DNA from: Nisaea nitritireducens
GTDB lineage: Bacteria > Pseudomonadota > Alphaproteobacteria > Thalassobaculales > Thalassobaculaceae
Length of the DNA: 64,000 nt
Reading direction: 5' to 3'
Assembly (NCBI RefSeq): GCF_014904795.1
Contig: NZ_JACZFS010000010.1
Location: 169,920-233,919, forward strand
Below are positions 34,437 through 43,861 of this stretch, piece after piece (position 1 is the first letter of the stretch; each line of letters begins with the position of its first letter). The position numbers were made by a program, and so were the translations under genes. A model generated the notes under the pieces. It was not told where the DNA came from. It made no database searches and was given only the letters and a program-made list of their open reading frames with translations.

Positions 34437-35084
34437 TCAGAAACTGGTCCGGCCTTTCAGGTCCTGAAACGGGATCATCACATGCTCACGGTACGCAGGC
34501 CGTTCCTTCAGCCGCTCATACCAGGCCTCGACCCGCGGCACGGCAGGCCATTCCAGGTCCATGCCGAAAAGCCTGTAAAGATTGGTTCCCGCAGGAATAT
34601 CCGCCAGACCGAATTGTGATCCACCGAGAAAGTCACGGCCCTCCAACGCTTCTTCCAGACGGATTAAGCATTGGCTCGTAAGCTCCTGTTTTTCGCGGAT
34701 AGAAAGCCAATCACGCTGCTCTTCCGGCGTGCGAAAATAGCCCCAGAATATCCCGGTCAGGAATGCCGGCTGAAGACTGGTCTGGGACCAGTCCATCCAT
34801 CTGTCGGCTTCCGACCTCGCGCCCGGGTCATCCGACCAGAACGCGGCATCCCCGAAGACAGCGGCGAGATAGCGCAGGATGGCATGGGATTCCCAGATGA
34901 TCGAACCGTCATGGTCGATCACCGGAACCTTGCCGTGCAGGTTCATGGCGCGAAACGCCGGATCATCCAGCCCGCCCGCCGCGCCGCCGGCTTCGGTATG
35001 GATATGCTCCAGCTCCAACTCGCCGATCAGCCACATGACTTTCTGCACGTTGAAGGCACTGCGCCGACCCCAGACTTTCAGCAT
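34437..35084 (-). CDS. Glutathione S-transferase family protein
   Basis: A 215-residue canonical GST: an N-terminal thioredoxin-like domain (MLKVWGRRSAFNVQKVMWLIGELELEHI, with the cis-proline in GKVPVID and the ES pair in IIWESHAILRYLA), then an all-helical domain (SQFGLADIPAGTNLYRLFG). It would conjugate glutathione to an electrophile or act as a peroxidase; the substrate is unknown. GGGAG precedes the ATG. Upstream, in the 97-base gap, is a short inverted repeat (TTGCG at 35130 and CGCAA at 35142), which could be an operator or the end of the MBL gene unit. Confidence 0.9.
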   Translation of the reverse strand: MLKVWGRRSAFNVQKVMWLIGELELEHIHTEAGGAAGGLDDPAFRAMNLHGKVPVIDHDGSIIWESHAILRYLAAVFGDAAFWSDDPGARSEADRWMDWSQTSLQPAFLTGIFWGYFRTPEEQRDWLSIREKQELTSQCLIRLEEALEGRDFLGGSQFGLADIPAGTNLYRLFGMDLEWPAVPRVEAWYERLKERPAYREHVMIPFQDLKGRTSF

Positions 35085-35181
35085 TGATCGCTCCCGCTAT
35101 CACCCTGATTTCGCGGCCATAATAAGATTTTGCGGACAATTCGCAATCGACCGGTCACTACCCATTACGGAACCAGCGTTT

Positions 35182-35958
35182 TCAGATTTCGATCACCAAC
35201 CCGTCATACCCCGGCTCGACGCCTGGAGGGCATTTCGCGAGTGTTTCTTCGTAGTCGAGAGAGGCTGCCATGTGGGTGAAATATGCCTGGCCCGGTTTTA
35301 CGCGTTCGATCCAGCCGAGCGCAGTCTCCAGGTTAGCGTGGCTTAGGGCCGGACCGATACGAAGACAATCCACGATCCAGACGGGGATGTTCCGCAGTCT
35401 TTCGAGCTCGGCGTCGGTAAAGATCGCAACATCGGTCGAGTAGGCGAAAACATTGTTGACGAGCAGTCCGAGTGACGTGCCGCTTGGACCGTGATCCTGC
35501 TCCAACAGTTCAATCGAGAGCGGACCGATCTCCAGCGTATCGCCAGGGGAGATGTGCAGCGCTTTCAGTGGTGAGCGAAAGTGTGGCGGGCTATCCGGCG
35601 TTTTCTCGAACATGTAACCGAACCGCTGGAAGAGGTCCTTGCGGGTCTTGGCATCCATGTAGGTCGGGATCTGCTTACCGGTTCCCCAGCAGAGCGGACG
35701 GATGTCATCAATGCCGTGCACATGGTCCGCGTGGCTATGTGTGTAGATGATCGCATCCAGATCCGTGACCTGTGCATCGATAAGCTGATCGTGGAGATCA
35801 GGTGTTGTATCGACAAGGACACTTGTCCCGCCCTCTTCAAGCAGGATCGACGGGCGCCGTCTGCGGTTTTTCGGGTTTGACGGATCACATGCTCCCCATC
35901 CGTCACCGACAATCGGAACGCCGGAAGACGGCCCGCATCCGAGCATGGTGATCTTCAT
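35182..35958 (-). CDS. MBL-fold metallohydrolase (PhnP-like)
   Basis: The 258-residue protein has the metallo-beta-lactamase-fold metal motif THSHADHVHGID, an N-terminal start typical of PhnP-like phosphodiesterases (MKITMLGCGPSSGVPIVGDGWGACDP), and further ligands in EQDHG and THM near the end. PhnP hydrolyses cyclic phosphate diesters, but no phn genes are here; the gene is a fixed neighbour of tatD and metG in many alphaproteobacteria, so a housekeeping phosphodiesterase role is more likely. It starts eight bases after tatD on the same strand. Confidence 0.9.
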   Translation of the reverse strand: MKITMLGCGPSSGVPIVGDGWGACDPSNPKNRRRRPSILLEEGGTSVLVDTTPDLHDQLIDAQVTDLDAIIYTHSHADHVHGIDDIRPLCWGTGKQIPTYMDAKTRKDLFQRFGYMFEKTPDSPPHFRSPLKALHISPGDTLEIGPLSIELLEQDHGPSGTSLGLLVNNVFAYSTDVAIFTDAELERLRNIPVWIVDCLRIGPALSHANLETALGWIERVKPGQAYFTHMAASLDYEETLAKCPPGVEPGYDGLVIEI

Positions 35959-35966
35959 GACGGTGG

Positions 35967-36785
35967 TCAGGCTCCGCCGGTGAGGGTGAAGTCCTCAGGC
36001 ACGGAAACCCGCGAGAACAGACGGAAGAAGTTTTCCGTCGTCAGCTTTGCCATTTCCTCGACTGAAATGCCGCGCAACTCGGCGAGCGCCTGATGGGTAT
36101 GGGCGACGTAAGCCGGCTCATTTCGCTTGCCGCGCTTTGGTACAGGCGCGAGGTATGGAGAGTCCGTTTCGACCAGCAGGCGGTCCAGCGGCACGTCCCT
36201 TACTGTCGAGCGGATATCCTCGGCATTCTTGAAGGTGATGATGCCGCTCAGCGAGACATAGAAGCCGATATCCAGCGCCCGTTCGGCCAGCCGGCGGCCG
36301 CTGCTGAAGCAATGCAGGACGCCCGTGTAGGGCTTGCGGGCATATTCCGTTTCCAGCAGCTCGGCTGTGTCGTCATCCGCATCGCGGGCATGGACAATCA
36401 GCGGCAGTCCGGTTTCCTGCGCTGCCCTGATATGGGTGGTGAAGCTGCGGCGCTGCGCGTCGCGCGGGGAGCTGTCATAGAAGTAATCAAAGCCGGACTC
36501 GCCAATGCCGACCACTTTCGGATGCGCGGCAAGCGCGACCAGTTCCTCAACGGAAACTTCCGGCTCCTCCCCCGCCTGATGCGGGTGAATGCCGACGGAG
36601 CAGAAGACATCGTCATACTGCTCCGCGATCGCACGAATCTTCGGAAAGGTGGTGATCCGGGTGCTGATCGTGACCATACGGCAGACACCGGCCAGCCGGG
36701 CCCGTTCAATTACCTCGTCCCGCTCATCCTCGAAGGTCTCGAAATCGAGATGGCAGTGAGAGTCGACGATTGCCGGCGCGTTCAC
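35967..36785 (-). CDS. TatD-family metal-dependent DNase
   Basis: The 272-residue protein is a TIM-barrel hydrolase with the family metal ligands: DSHCHLDF (the HxH pair), the catalytic glutamate in GIGESGFDYFYD, histidines in LPLIVHARDADDDT and GVLHCFSSG, and the aspartate in LVETDSPYLAP. TatD enzymes are 3'-5' DNases or quality-control nucleases. The GTG start directly follows the metG stop, with no base between them, so the two are translationally coupled. It belongs to the tmk-holB-metG-tatD-MBL run. Confidence 0.93.
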   Translation of the reverse strand: MNAPAIVDSHCHLDFETFEDERDEVIERARLAGVCRMVTISTRITTFPKIRAIAEQYDDVFCSVGIHPHQAGEEPEVSVEELVALAAHPKVVGIGESGFDYFYDSSPRDAQRRSFTTHIRAAQETGLPLIVHARDADDDTAELLETEYARKPYTGVLHCFSSGRRLAERALDIGFYVSLSGIITFKNAEDIRSTVRDVPLDRLLVETDSPYLAPVPKRGKRNEPAYVAHTHQALAELRGISVEEMAKLTTENFFRLFSRVSVPEDFTLTGGA

Positions 36786-38318
36786 TCAGGCCTCCGCTAC
36801 TTCCGGTTCGACATAACGCGGGAAAACCGGGCTTGGCTTCGGCAGCTCAACTCCGGGCACCAGCCGAGCTCCGAGGGCGGCGAACTTCCGCTGTTCCTCG
36901 CCGAGCGCGAGCTGATCCAGCATCTTCGCTGCACTATCCGGCACAATCGGCTGCATCAGCACACCAAGCACGCGGATGGTATCGGCGAGCACATAGAGCA
37001 CGGTCGCCATCCGGTCCGGATCGGTCTTTTTGAGCCCCCAGGGAGCCATTTCGTCGACATAGCGGTTGGCATCGCCGACGATTTGCCAGACCTGATCCAG
37101 CGCCTTGTTGAAGGCTTGCGCGTCGTAGGCCTCACGAAGCGTACCGAGCAGGCCAGAGGCAGAGTCCATCAATGCCTTGTCGGCGTCGGTGAAGTCTCCA
37201 TGCGCCGGTACCTTACCGTCGCAATTCTTGGCGATCATCGACAGCACTCGCTGTGATAGGTTGCCGAAGTCGTTGGCCAGCTCGCTGTTCATCCGGTTGA
37301 CCATGGCCGTATGGGAATAGTCGCCATCATTGCCGAACGGCACTTCACGCAACAGGAAGTAGCGCACCTGGTCCAGTCCGTATTTCTCGATCAGCTCCAG
37401 CGGGTCGATCACATTGCCGACGGATTTGGAGATTTTCTGGCCCTCGTTTGTCCACCAGCCGTGCGCGAAGACACGCTTCGGAAGAGGCAGGTCCGCAGCC
37501 ATCAGGAAAGCGGGCCAGTAGACGGCGTGAAAGCGCAGGATGTCCTTGCCGACCATATGCAGGTCCGCCGGCCAGAAGGCTTTGAAATCGCTGCTCTCGG
37601 TATCCGGATATCCGGCGGCCGTGATGTAGTTGGTCAGGGCGTCGAGCCAGACATACATGATGTGGGCATCGTCGCCCGGAACCGGCACGCCCCATTTGAA
37701 GCTGGTGCGGGAGACCGAAAGGTCGCGCAGGCCGGACTTCACGAAGCTCATGACTTCGTTGCGCCGCGCGGACGGAGCGATGAAATCAGGATGCTCCTCG
37801 TAATATTTCAGCAGCGGTTCCTGCCATTTTGAGAGGTCGAAAAAGTAGCTCGGCTCTTCCACCCATTCGACAGGCGCGCCTGTCGGTGCCTTACCGTCGA
37901 CAACCTCGGTCTCGGTGAAGAAGGCTTCGTCGCGCACCGAATACCAGCCTGCATAGGCGCCAAGATAGATATGGCCCTTCTCCAGCAGCTCGTTCCAGAT
38001 GGTCTGGCAAGCCGTCTTGTGGCGCTCTTCGGTCGTCCGGATGAAGTCGTCGTTCGAAAAATTCATCGCGCCCGCAAGGTCGCGGAAATTCTGGGACACC
38101 TTGTCAGTGAAGGCCTGCGGATCGACGCCAGCATTGGCGGCCGCGGTCTCGACTTTCTGGCCGTGCTCGTCGGTGCCGGTCAGGAATTTGACCTCATAGC
38201 CGTCCAGACGCTTGAACCGGGCCAGCGCGTCACAGGCAAGCGTCGTGTAAGCGTGGCCGATATGGGGCTTGTCGTTGACGTAATAGATCGGCGTTGTCAG
38301 GTAATAATGCGCGCTCAT
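36786..38318 (-). CDS. metG: Methionine--tRNA ligase
   Basis: Charges tRNA-Met with methionine. The 510-residue protein has the class I HIGH motif in PHIGHAYT (residues 19-22) and the KMSKS loop as KISKS at 295-299. The connective-peptide region (AYAGWYSVRDEAFFTE) lacks the zinc-binding cysteine knuckles, and the C-terminal tRNA-binding extension of the E. coli enzyme is absent, so this is the shorter subtype common in alphaproteobacteria. The ATG lies 99 bases after holB; the stop abuts tatD. Confidence 0.97.
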   Translation of the reverse strand: MSAHYYLTTPIYYVNDKPHIGHAYTTLACDALARFKRLDGYEVKFLTGTDEHGQKVETAAANAGVDPQAFTDKVSQNFRDLAGAMNFSNDDFIRTTEERHKTACQTIWNELLEKGHIYLGAYAGWYSVRDEAFFTETEVVDGKAPTGAPVEWVEEPSYFFDLSKWQEPLLKYYEEHPDFIAPSARRNEVMSFVKSGLRDLSVSRTSFKWGVPVPGDDAHIMYVWLDALTNYITAAGYPDTESSDFKAFWPADLHMVGKDILRFHAVYWPAFLMAADLPLPKRVFAHGWWTNEGQKISKSVGNVIDPLELIEKYGLDQVRYFLLREVPFGNDGDYSHTAMVNRMNSELANDFGNLSQRVLSMIAKNCDGKVPAHGDFTDADKALMDSASGLLGTLREAYDAQAFNKALDQVWQIVGDANRYVDEMAPWGLKKTDPDRMATVLYVLADTIRVLGVLMQPIVPDSAAKMLDQLALGEEQRKFAALGARLVPGVELPKPSPVFPRYVEPEVAEA

Positions 38319-38417
38319 GGAGAAATCCGATCGGCGGTCGCCATCCGCTCAGGCGGACAGTCGGTGAATCTGGTGCCTTGAGGTACCGTCAGCACCCGTC
38401 AGTTTCAAGGCGAAACG

Positions 38418-39533
38418 TCAGGACGCAGCGTGATCCGGTGCCAGGGAATAGAACACATCCATCAGCAATTGCCGCTTGTCGAGACTGAGGCCAATGCCCT
38501 TGCCGAGGAGCGATGCGATCCGTGAGCGGCGCTCCGCAATACCGGCGGGTCCGAGGGTTTTGGTCAGCCGCGCGGCGGCGGCCCCCATCCCCTTCACCCG
38601 ATCGACAGGTGCTTCTCCTGCCGCAGCGTCCCGTGCGACACGGCCGAGCCACCAGTCCAGCAGGTTCATACCGGTCACGAAAGGGTCGCTTTCCTCCGCC
38701 TTGACCGGCCGGGTCCAACGGTCAGCCAGCTCCAGCAACGTGAGGTCCTGAAGCTGCGGATAGGACCCGAGAGCGCCGAAAATATCTTCCAGCGCGGAGA
38801 TCCCTCCCTCTGCTGCAAGTCCAAGAGCGCGGCCAATGCTACCTTCGGAGAGCGCAACCAGCGTTCCGGCAACTTCCGGCGAGAGTTCCGGCTGATGGAC
38901 CGCGAGCAACTCGGCGATCTGGCTGTCGGAGAGCGGGCCGAGGCGGACTGTCCTGCAACGGGACCGGATTGTCGGCAGCAACCGGCCCGGCGTGTGGCTT
39001 ACAAGTAAAATCAGCGCCTGCCGCGGAGGCTCTTCCAGCAGTTTCAGGACCGCGTTGGCCGCATTCCGGTTCATCTCGTCCGCGCAGTCGAGAATGACAA
39101 CGCGCCAGCCGCCAAGCGATGGGGTCAGACGCAGGAAGCTGCCGATCTTGCGCACATCGTCGACCACGATCTCGCCACGCATCTTCTTGCGTTTCTCGTC
39201 ATAGCCGCGCTCGACAACCAGCATGTCCGGATGGCTTCCGGCAGCGATCTGCGCGAATACCGGATCGTCGCGCGACACATTGAGACTTGCTGACGCCGGG
39301 GGTAACGCATCGCCGAAAAGACCCGGTCCCTCGTCTTCCGCGCCGCCGGAAAGCACGTAACGGGCAAACCGGTAGGCCAGAGTTGCTTTGCCGATACCGG
39401 CGGGCCCAGTGATCATCCAGGCATGGGGAATACGTCCCGAGGAAATAGCATCATGCATTGCCGTCTCGGCCGCTACGTGGCCAACCAGCGTGTCATTCTC
39501 TCTCGGTAGAGAAAGGCGTTGCTCTTCGCTCAT
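38418..39533 (-). CDS. holB: DNA polymerase III subunit delta'
   Basis: Part of the clamp loader that places the sliding clamp on DNA. The 371-residue protein contains an AAA+ ATPase core with a P-loop-like GPAGIGKATLA, a switch segment with VVILDCADEMNRNAANAVLKLLEEPP, and sensor 1 LILLVSHTPGRLLPTIRSRC, all standard for delta'. The start overlaps the tmk stop by four bases (ATGA), indicating translational coupling. The tmk-holB pairing is conserved in many bacteria. Confidence 0.95.
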   Translation of the reverse strand: MSEEQRLSLPRENDTLVGHVAAETAMHDAISSGRIPHAWMITGPAGIGKATLAYRFARYVLSGGAEDEGPGLFGDALPPASASLNVSRDDPVFAQIAAGSHPDMLVVERGYDEKRKKMRGEIVVDDVRKIGSFLRLTPSLGGWRVVILDCADEMNRNAANAVLKLLEEPPRQALILLVSHTPGRLLPTIRSRCRTVRLGPLSDSQIAELLAVHQPELSPEVAGTLVALSEGSIGRALGLAAEGGISALEDIFGALGSYPQLQDLTLLELADRWTRPVKAEESDPFVTGMNLLDWWLGRVARDAAAGEAPVDRVKGMGAAAARLTKTLGPAGIAERRSRIASLLGKGIGLSLDKRQLLMDVFYSLAPDHAAS

Positions 39534-40201
39534 AAAGTGGCTCCGAGCCGTTCTCTCACCAGCCTGACGATGGTTTCGCTTACGTGGTCGGCTTCGGCAT
39601 CCGCATCGACCAGTGCGACGCGTTCCGGCTCAGCCGCAGCGATATCCCGAAACCCGTCCCGCATCCGCTGATGGAATGCGATTTCCATGCGCTCGAACCG
39701 ATCCTCGGCGCCGCGCCGTTGCGCCTCATCCGTGATGCGGGTCCGGGCAAGGCCGACCTTGGGGTCGAGGTCGAGGATGATTGTCAGATCCGGGCTGAGG
39801 GCGCCGAGTACGATCTTGTGCAGGTCCGCGATTTTCCCGCGGTCGAGCCCGTGGCCATAGCCTTGATAGGCCATAGTGGAATCGGAAAATCGGTCGCAGA
39901 GCACCCAGGTGCCTTTTTCAAGCGCGGGTTCGATCAGGCGCCGGACGTGGTCCCTTCGGGCGGCGTAGAGCAACAGAAGCTCCGTCATGGCATCCCAACG
40001 CTGGGGATCGCCGGTGACAAGCAGTTCCCGGATCTGTTCCGCCCCGGCAGAGCCTCCGGGCTCGCGTGTCAAACAGACAGTCTGTCCCGCTTTCTCAAGC
40101 GCAGCTGCCAATATGCGGATCTGAGTGCTTTTGCCAGCCCCTTCTCCACCTTCGAATGTGATGAAGCGCCCTCTTTCGGGGGCAGCGCGATCAACCACCA
40201 C
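39530..40201 (-). CDS. tmk: Thymidylate kinase
   Basis: Phosphorylates dTMP to dTDP. The P-loop is FEGGEGAGKSTQ; the DR-box follows as LTREPGG and ends in WVLCDRFSDSTMAYQGYG, and the lid region is ARTRITDEAQRRGAEDRFE. The open frame extends upstream to 40276, but those residues overlap dac and are not kinase-like; the GTG at 40201, which overlaps the dac stop at 40191, gives 223 residues, close to the usual size. The overlap with dac and with holB suggests tight coupling of the three genes. Confidence 0.94.
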   Translation of the reverse strand: MVVDRAAPERGRFITFEGGEGAGKSTQIRILAAALEKAGQTVCLTREPGGSAGAEQIRELLVTGDPQRWDAMTELLLLYAARRDHVRRLIEPALEKGTWVLCDRFSDSTMAYQGYGHGLDRGKIADLHKIVLGALSPDLTIILDLDPKVGLARTRITDEAQRRGAEDRFERMEIAFHQRMRDGFRDIAAAEPERVALVDADAEADHVSETIVRLVRERLGATL

Positions 40202-41366
40202 TGCCCCAGACAAGGTATTCAACTGCCGCGCCGACTTTGCCGAAGACACCGAGCTCATCCACATCGCTGCCGGCATAGAGAGGGATACTCACGTCATCCA
40301 TATCTGGTGCCGAGACGCGAAGGGTCGCCAGTTGCGTGCCTGCGGCAATCGGTGCCGGGATCGGCCCTTTATAGACCACGCTGACTTTCATTTTCTGTCG
40401 CGCGGTTCGCCGAAGCGTGAGCAGTACGTTGCTGTCGGTCACCAGCGGAACGGTCTTGGCGTTTCCAAGCCAGACATCGGCATCGGCGACGACGGCGCCT
40501 TTTTCGAACAGATGGTAGTTCTCGAATTCCCGGAAGCCCCAATCAAGCAGCGCCTCGCCCTGGCGGGAACGTGCAGTCACACTATCCAGGCCATTGACGA
40601 CCAGCACCAGACGTCTGCCGTTTCGGACGGCTGACGCGGTCAAGCCATATCCGGCGGCTTCGGTGTGCCCGGTTTTCAGTCCGTCCGCGCCCATGTTCTT
40701 GTACAGCAGCGGGTTCCGGTTGCCCTGTTTGATCTTGTTGTAGGTGAACTTCGTTTCCGAATAGATCGGGTAATATTCAGGGAACCGGCGGATGGTCTCG
40801 ATCGCCAGACGAGCAAGGTCGTGAGCCGTTGTTCTGTGCTCCGGATCCGGCCAGCCGGTCGCGTTTCGGAAGGTGCTGTTGGTCAAACCGATTTCATGTG
40901 CACGCCGGGTCATTTCAGCGGCGAATGCCTCTTCGGTTCCGCCGAGCGCTTCGGCCAGAGCGATGGCAGCGTCATTGCCGCTTTGCACGATGATGCCATG
41001 CAGAATGTCATGCACGGCGACCCTGGTATTCACCTTCACGAACATCTTCGAGCCGCCCTTGCGCCAGGCTTTCTCGCTGATGGCGATGGTATCGTCCATT
41101 GAAAGCCGGCCATCCTTGAGGCGCTCGAACGCCATGAAGACGGTCATGATCTTCGTCATGGAAGCCGGCGGCATCGGCTTGTCCGCATCCTTTTGATAAA
41201 GGATTGTGCCCGTGTCGTAATCGACCAGAATGGCCTCGCGCGCATTGGTCTCGAGCGCGAATGTCTGCGGCGCGAAAAGCAGGCAGGCGAAAAGCAGCGC
41301 GGCTCCACCAAGTGCGATGCGCATATGTCCGACTGCGACGTTCAGTTTGCCGGCGAATATCGTCAT
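40191..41366 (-). CDS. D-alanyl-D-alanine carboxypeptidase (penicillin-binding protein 5/6 type)
   Basis: The 391-residue precursor has an N-terminal signal (LGGAALLFACLLFAPQTFALE). The serine-peptidase motifs are all present: SMTK at 69-72, SGN at 129-131 and KTG at 231-233. Such enzymes trim the terminal D-Ala of peptidoglycan pentapeptides in the periplasm. The C-terminal PBP5-type domain follows. A downstream membrane-anchor helix is not evident. It lies between rlpA and tmk on the minus strand, a cluster that joins wall remodelling to DNA metabolism in this group. Confidence 0.94.
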   Translation of the reverse strand: MTIFAGKLNVAVGHMRIALGGAALLFACLLFAPQTFALETNAREAILVDYDTGTILYQKDADKPMPPASMTKIMTVFMAFERLKDGRLSMDDTIAISEKAWRKGGSKMFVKVNTRVAVHDILHGIIVQSGNDAAIALAEALGGTEEAFAAEMTRRAHEIGLTNSTFRNATGWPDPEHRTTAHDLARLAIETIRRFPEYYPIYSETKFTYNKIKQGNRNPLLYKNMGADGLKTGHTEAAGYGLTASAVRNGRRLVLVVNGLDSVTARSRQGEALLDWGFREFENYHLFEKGAVVADADVWLGNAKTVPLVTDSNVLLTLRRTARQKMKVSVVYKGPIPAPIAAGTQLATLRVSAPDMDDVSIPLYAGSDVDELGVFGKVGAAVEYLVWGSGG

Positions 41367-41515
41367 GAAATCCCCACCCGTCCGAATGACGAGACGTTTT
41401 GGTCCAACAGGTTTTCGGCTTCAATAGCCCCAAGCGGTCGTGAACATAAATCACAAATTTGATTGAAATGAGACATAAGCCCGTCCCGCAACTTTTCGCG
41501 GCAAGTTAACCTGCG

Positions 41516-42496
41516 CTATTCGACAATCACACGCGCGCCGGGATATCCCTTGCTAATAATAGCTTCGAGTATCCGGTCTGCATCCTCGACATCATCAAGG
41601 GGACCAAGGCGCACACGGTAGAAATACTTCCCATTGACCTGACGCGGATCGATCCGCACCGGGCCGACATCGGCCAGAATTTGCGTCAGCTTGTCCGCAT
41701 TGTTCGCATTTGTAAAAGCGCCGGCCTGAACGAAAATTTCGGTCCGTTCCGGTTCGGTCTGGATCACGGTCTGGCTTCGGGACTGGCGGGTGAGATCGAC
41801 GGCACTGCCTTGATCCGCAGCACTTGGCGTTGCTGTGGATACCGGCGCCGGAGGCGGTGTGAGGACAACGGTTCCCGGTATCTTGGATACGTTGCCTTTA
41901 GACACAGCAACACTGGGCGCTGCGGTCGGTGTCGGGACGGGCTCAGGATTAAGGCTCGCGAGCTGTACCGGTTTCCCCGACTGATAGGCCTCTGCAATCT
42001 GCCGACTCTCCTCCGGGAGGATCTCAACCCGGACCTTTGCCGTGCCTTGGCGCTGAAAACCGAGAAGTTGCGCTGAGCGCCTGGAGAGATCGATGATCCG
42101 ACCATGGGCGAACGGCCCCCGGTCATTGATCCGGACAACCAGCGCGCGGCCGTTTTCCAGGTTGGTCACCCGCACAACGCTGGGCATTGGCAAGGTACGG
42201 TGCGCGGCGGTGACGGCATTCTGGTCGAAGATCTCGCCATTGGCGGTGTCTTTGTTATGGAAGTTAGGCCCGTACCAGGAGGCTATCCCGGTTTCGACAT
42301 ATCCATAATCGACCTGGGGATAGTACCAGACACTATTGATAGCGTAGGGGGAGCCGACCTTATAGCGGCCAAGCGGTCTGCCATCAGCTGAGGCGTTCTG
42401 AACCTGTTTGGCCGTATGGACCACAAACTCCGTTTCCGCGCAGGCGGACAACAACAGGGCAAGCGTCATGAAAGAGAGTGTGGCGAGAGTTTTCAT
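41516..42496 (-). CDS. rlpA: RlpA-type lytic transglycosylase lipoprotein with SPOR domain
   Basis: The 326-residue protein begins with a lipoprotein signal (lipobox LSAC, Cys at about 19). A double-psi beta-barrel domain follows at about residues 70-160 (GIASWYGPNFHNKDTANGE, VRINDRGPFAHGRIIDLS), which in RlpA cleaves glycan strands lacking stem peptides. After a Pro/Thr-rich linker the last 80 residues form a SPOR domain (IFVQAGAFTNANNADKL, YRVRLGPLDDVEDADRIL) that targets septal peptidoglycan. AAGGA precedes the ATG. It is followed by the dac gene and preceded by mltB. Confidence 0.94.
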   Translation of the reverse strand: MKTLATLSFMTLALLLSACAETEFVVHTAKQVQNASADGRPLGRYKVGSPYAINSVWYYPQVDYGYVETGIASWYGPNFHNKDTANGEIFDQNAVTAAHRTLPMPSVVRVTNLENGRALVVRINDRGPFAHGRIIDLSRRSAQLLGFQRQGTAKVRVEILPEESRQIAEAYQSGKPVQLASLNPEPVPTPTAAPSVAVSKGNVSKIPGTVVLTPPPAPVSTATPSAADQGSAVDLTRQSRSQTVIQTEPERTEIFVQAGAFTNANNADKLTQILADVGPVRIDPRQVNGKYFYRVRLGPLDDVEDADRILEAIISKGYPGARVIVE

Positions 42497-42602
42497 GTCT
42501 GTCCTTTTGGTCCGTCAGGCGCCCGACTTACAACGGATATGCAATTGCAGCCCCGATACTACCACATCTCGTGGCATATCTCGTGGCCGATTTCGCGATG
42601 AA

Positions 42603-43580
42603 CTATTCCTGGCCGATAGCTTCCGCCAGCGTGCCGACCGCCGTCGCGAAATAACTTGAGCGGTTCCATTTCAGGATGACCTCGTAGTTCGAATAGGCGA
42701 GATATGCCGGTGCCAACTCCCCGTCTCCAGGAACGATCAGCTGGCTGGTCAGGTTACGGCCCGGCAACGGGGTGCCATCGCGCCGTGTCACGCCGAGGGC
42801 TTCCCATTCACGCATCGTCTTGGTGGTCTTGGAATCAACGAGGGACTTGTCGAAATTGGCCGGCAGGCTGACGGGGCGGCCCCAGGTCTCGCTGTCATTC
42901 CAGCCTGATTTGGACAGGTAATTGGCGATAGACCCGAAGACATCGGCTTTCGTGCCCCAGATGTCCTTATGACCGTCACCATCATAGTCGATAGCGAAGT
43001 TGTGAAAGCTGGAGGGCATGAACTGACTCTGCCCCATGGCTCCTGCCCAGGAGCCTTTCATGTCGCCATGCGCGATATGGCCCTGCTCCAGGATCTTCAG
43101 CGCCAGCAGCAACTCCTTGCGGAAGAAGGCGCTGCGGCGTCCGTCATAAGCCAGGGTCGCCAAAGAGGCGACAACAGGAAAGCCGCCGGTGATACGGCCG
43201 AAATCTGTCTCCACGCCCCACAGGGCAACGATAAAGCGCGGCTGCACCCCGAACTTCTCGGAAACCTCGGCCAGCAAATCCCTGTTCTCCTTAAGGAGCG
43301 CACGGCCTTTCTGGATTCGAGATTTCGGTACAACGCGGGTCAGGTACTGCTCAAATGTCAGGGTGAATTCGGGCTGCTTGCGATCAAGCTCGATGATGCG
43401 CGGGATCGGTGCGACGCCGGCAAATGCCTGATCCAGGATGGGGCGGCTGATCCCCTGCTGTGCCGCCTCGGCTTTCAGCTCCGTTACCCAAGCCTCGAAG
43501 GGCTGCGTTTCTGCGGCGTGAGCTGAGGTGAAAGTGGCTGCCGAAAGCAGTCCTGCAAGTACCAGAAATTTTCTCAACAT
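42603..43580 (-). CDS. Lytic murein transglycosylase (MltB family)
   Basis: The 325-residue protein has a signal peptide (LVLAGLLSAATFTSAHAAE). The transglycosylase core has the catalytic glutamate in ALWGVETDFGR and the characteristic GSWAGAMGQSQFMPSSF and GDGHKDIWGTKADVFGSIANYL segments. The enzyme cleaves the glycan backbone with formation of 1,6-anhydro ends. No lipobox is seen, so it is likely soluble periplasmic. It heads the minus-strand envelope cluster. The 281-base gap to the divergent uronate dehydrogenase gene holds only a weak operator-like half site. Confidence 0.92.
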   Translation of the reverse strand: MLRKFLVLAGLLSAATFTSAHAAETQPFEAWVTELKAEAAQQGISRPILDQAFAGVAPIPRIIELDRKQPEFTLTFEQYLTRVVPKSRIQKGRALLKENRDLLAEVSEKFGVQPRFIVALWGVETDFGRITGGFPVVASLATLAYDGRRSAFFRKELLLALKILEQGHIAHGDMKGSWAGAMGQSQFMPSSFHNFAIDYDGDGHKDIWGTKADVFGSIANYLSKSGWNDSETWGRPVSLPANFDKSLVDSKTTKTMREWEALGVTRRDGTPLPGRNLTSQLIVPGDGELAPAYLAYSNYEVILKWNRSSYFATAVGTLAEAIGQE

Positions 43581-43861
43581 ATCAGTGCCCGATGCCTAGC
43601 CTGTGTCGCCGAATGCAATACAGCATGTTGTGGCATAGGGGGCAGGCGCTCGCAAGAAAGTGCGCTATTGGTTCACAACCCCTTGATCCAAGTGAACAGT
43701 TTTAGCGGCATCCAGAATGCTCCGATCAACACGCTCGCGAATCTGACCAGAGCGTCAGCGCAAGGACCTGTTAAGTCGGGCCCGCTGAAAATTCTCCCTA
43801 GACAGATTGATCGCGTTAGATATCCTAAATAACAAAATTAATCATATTTATGAGAACACAA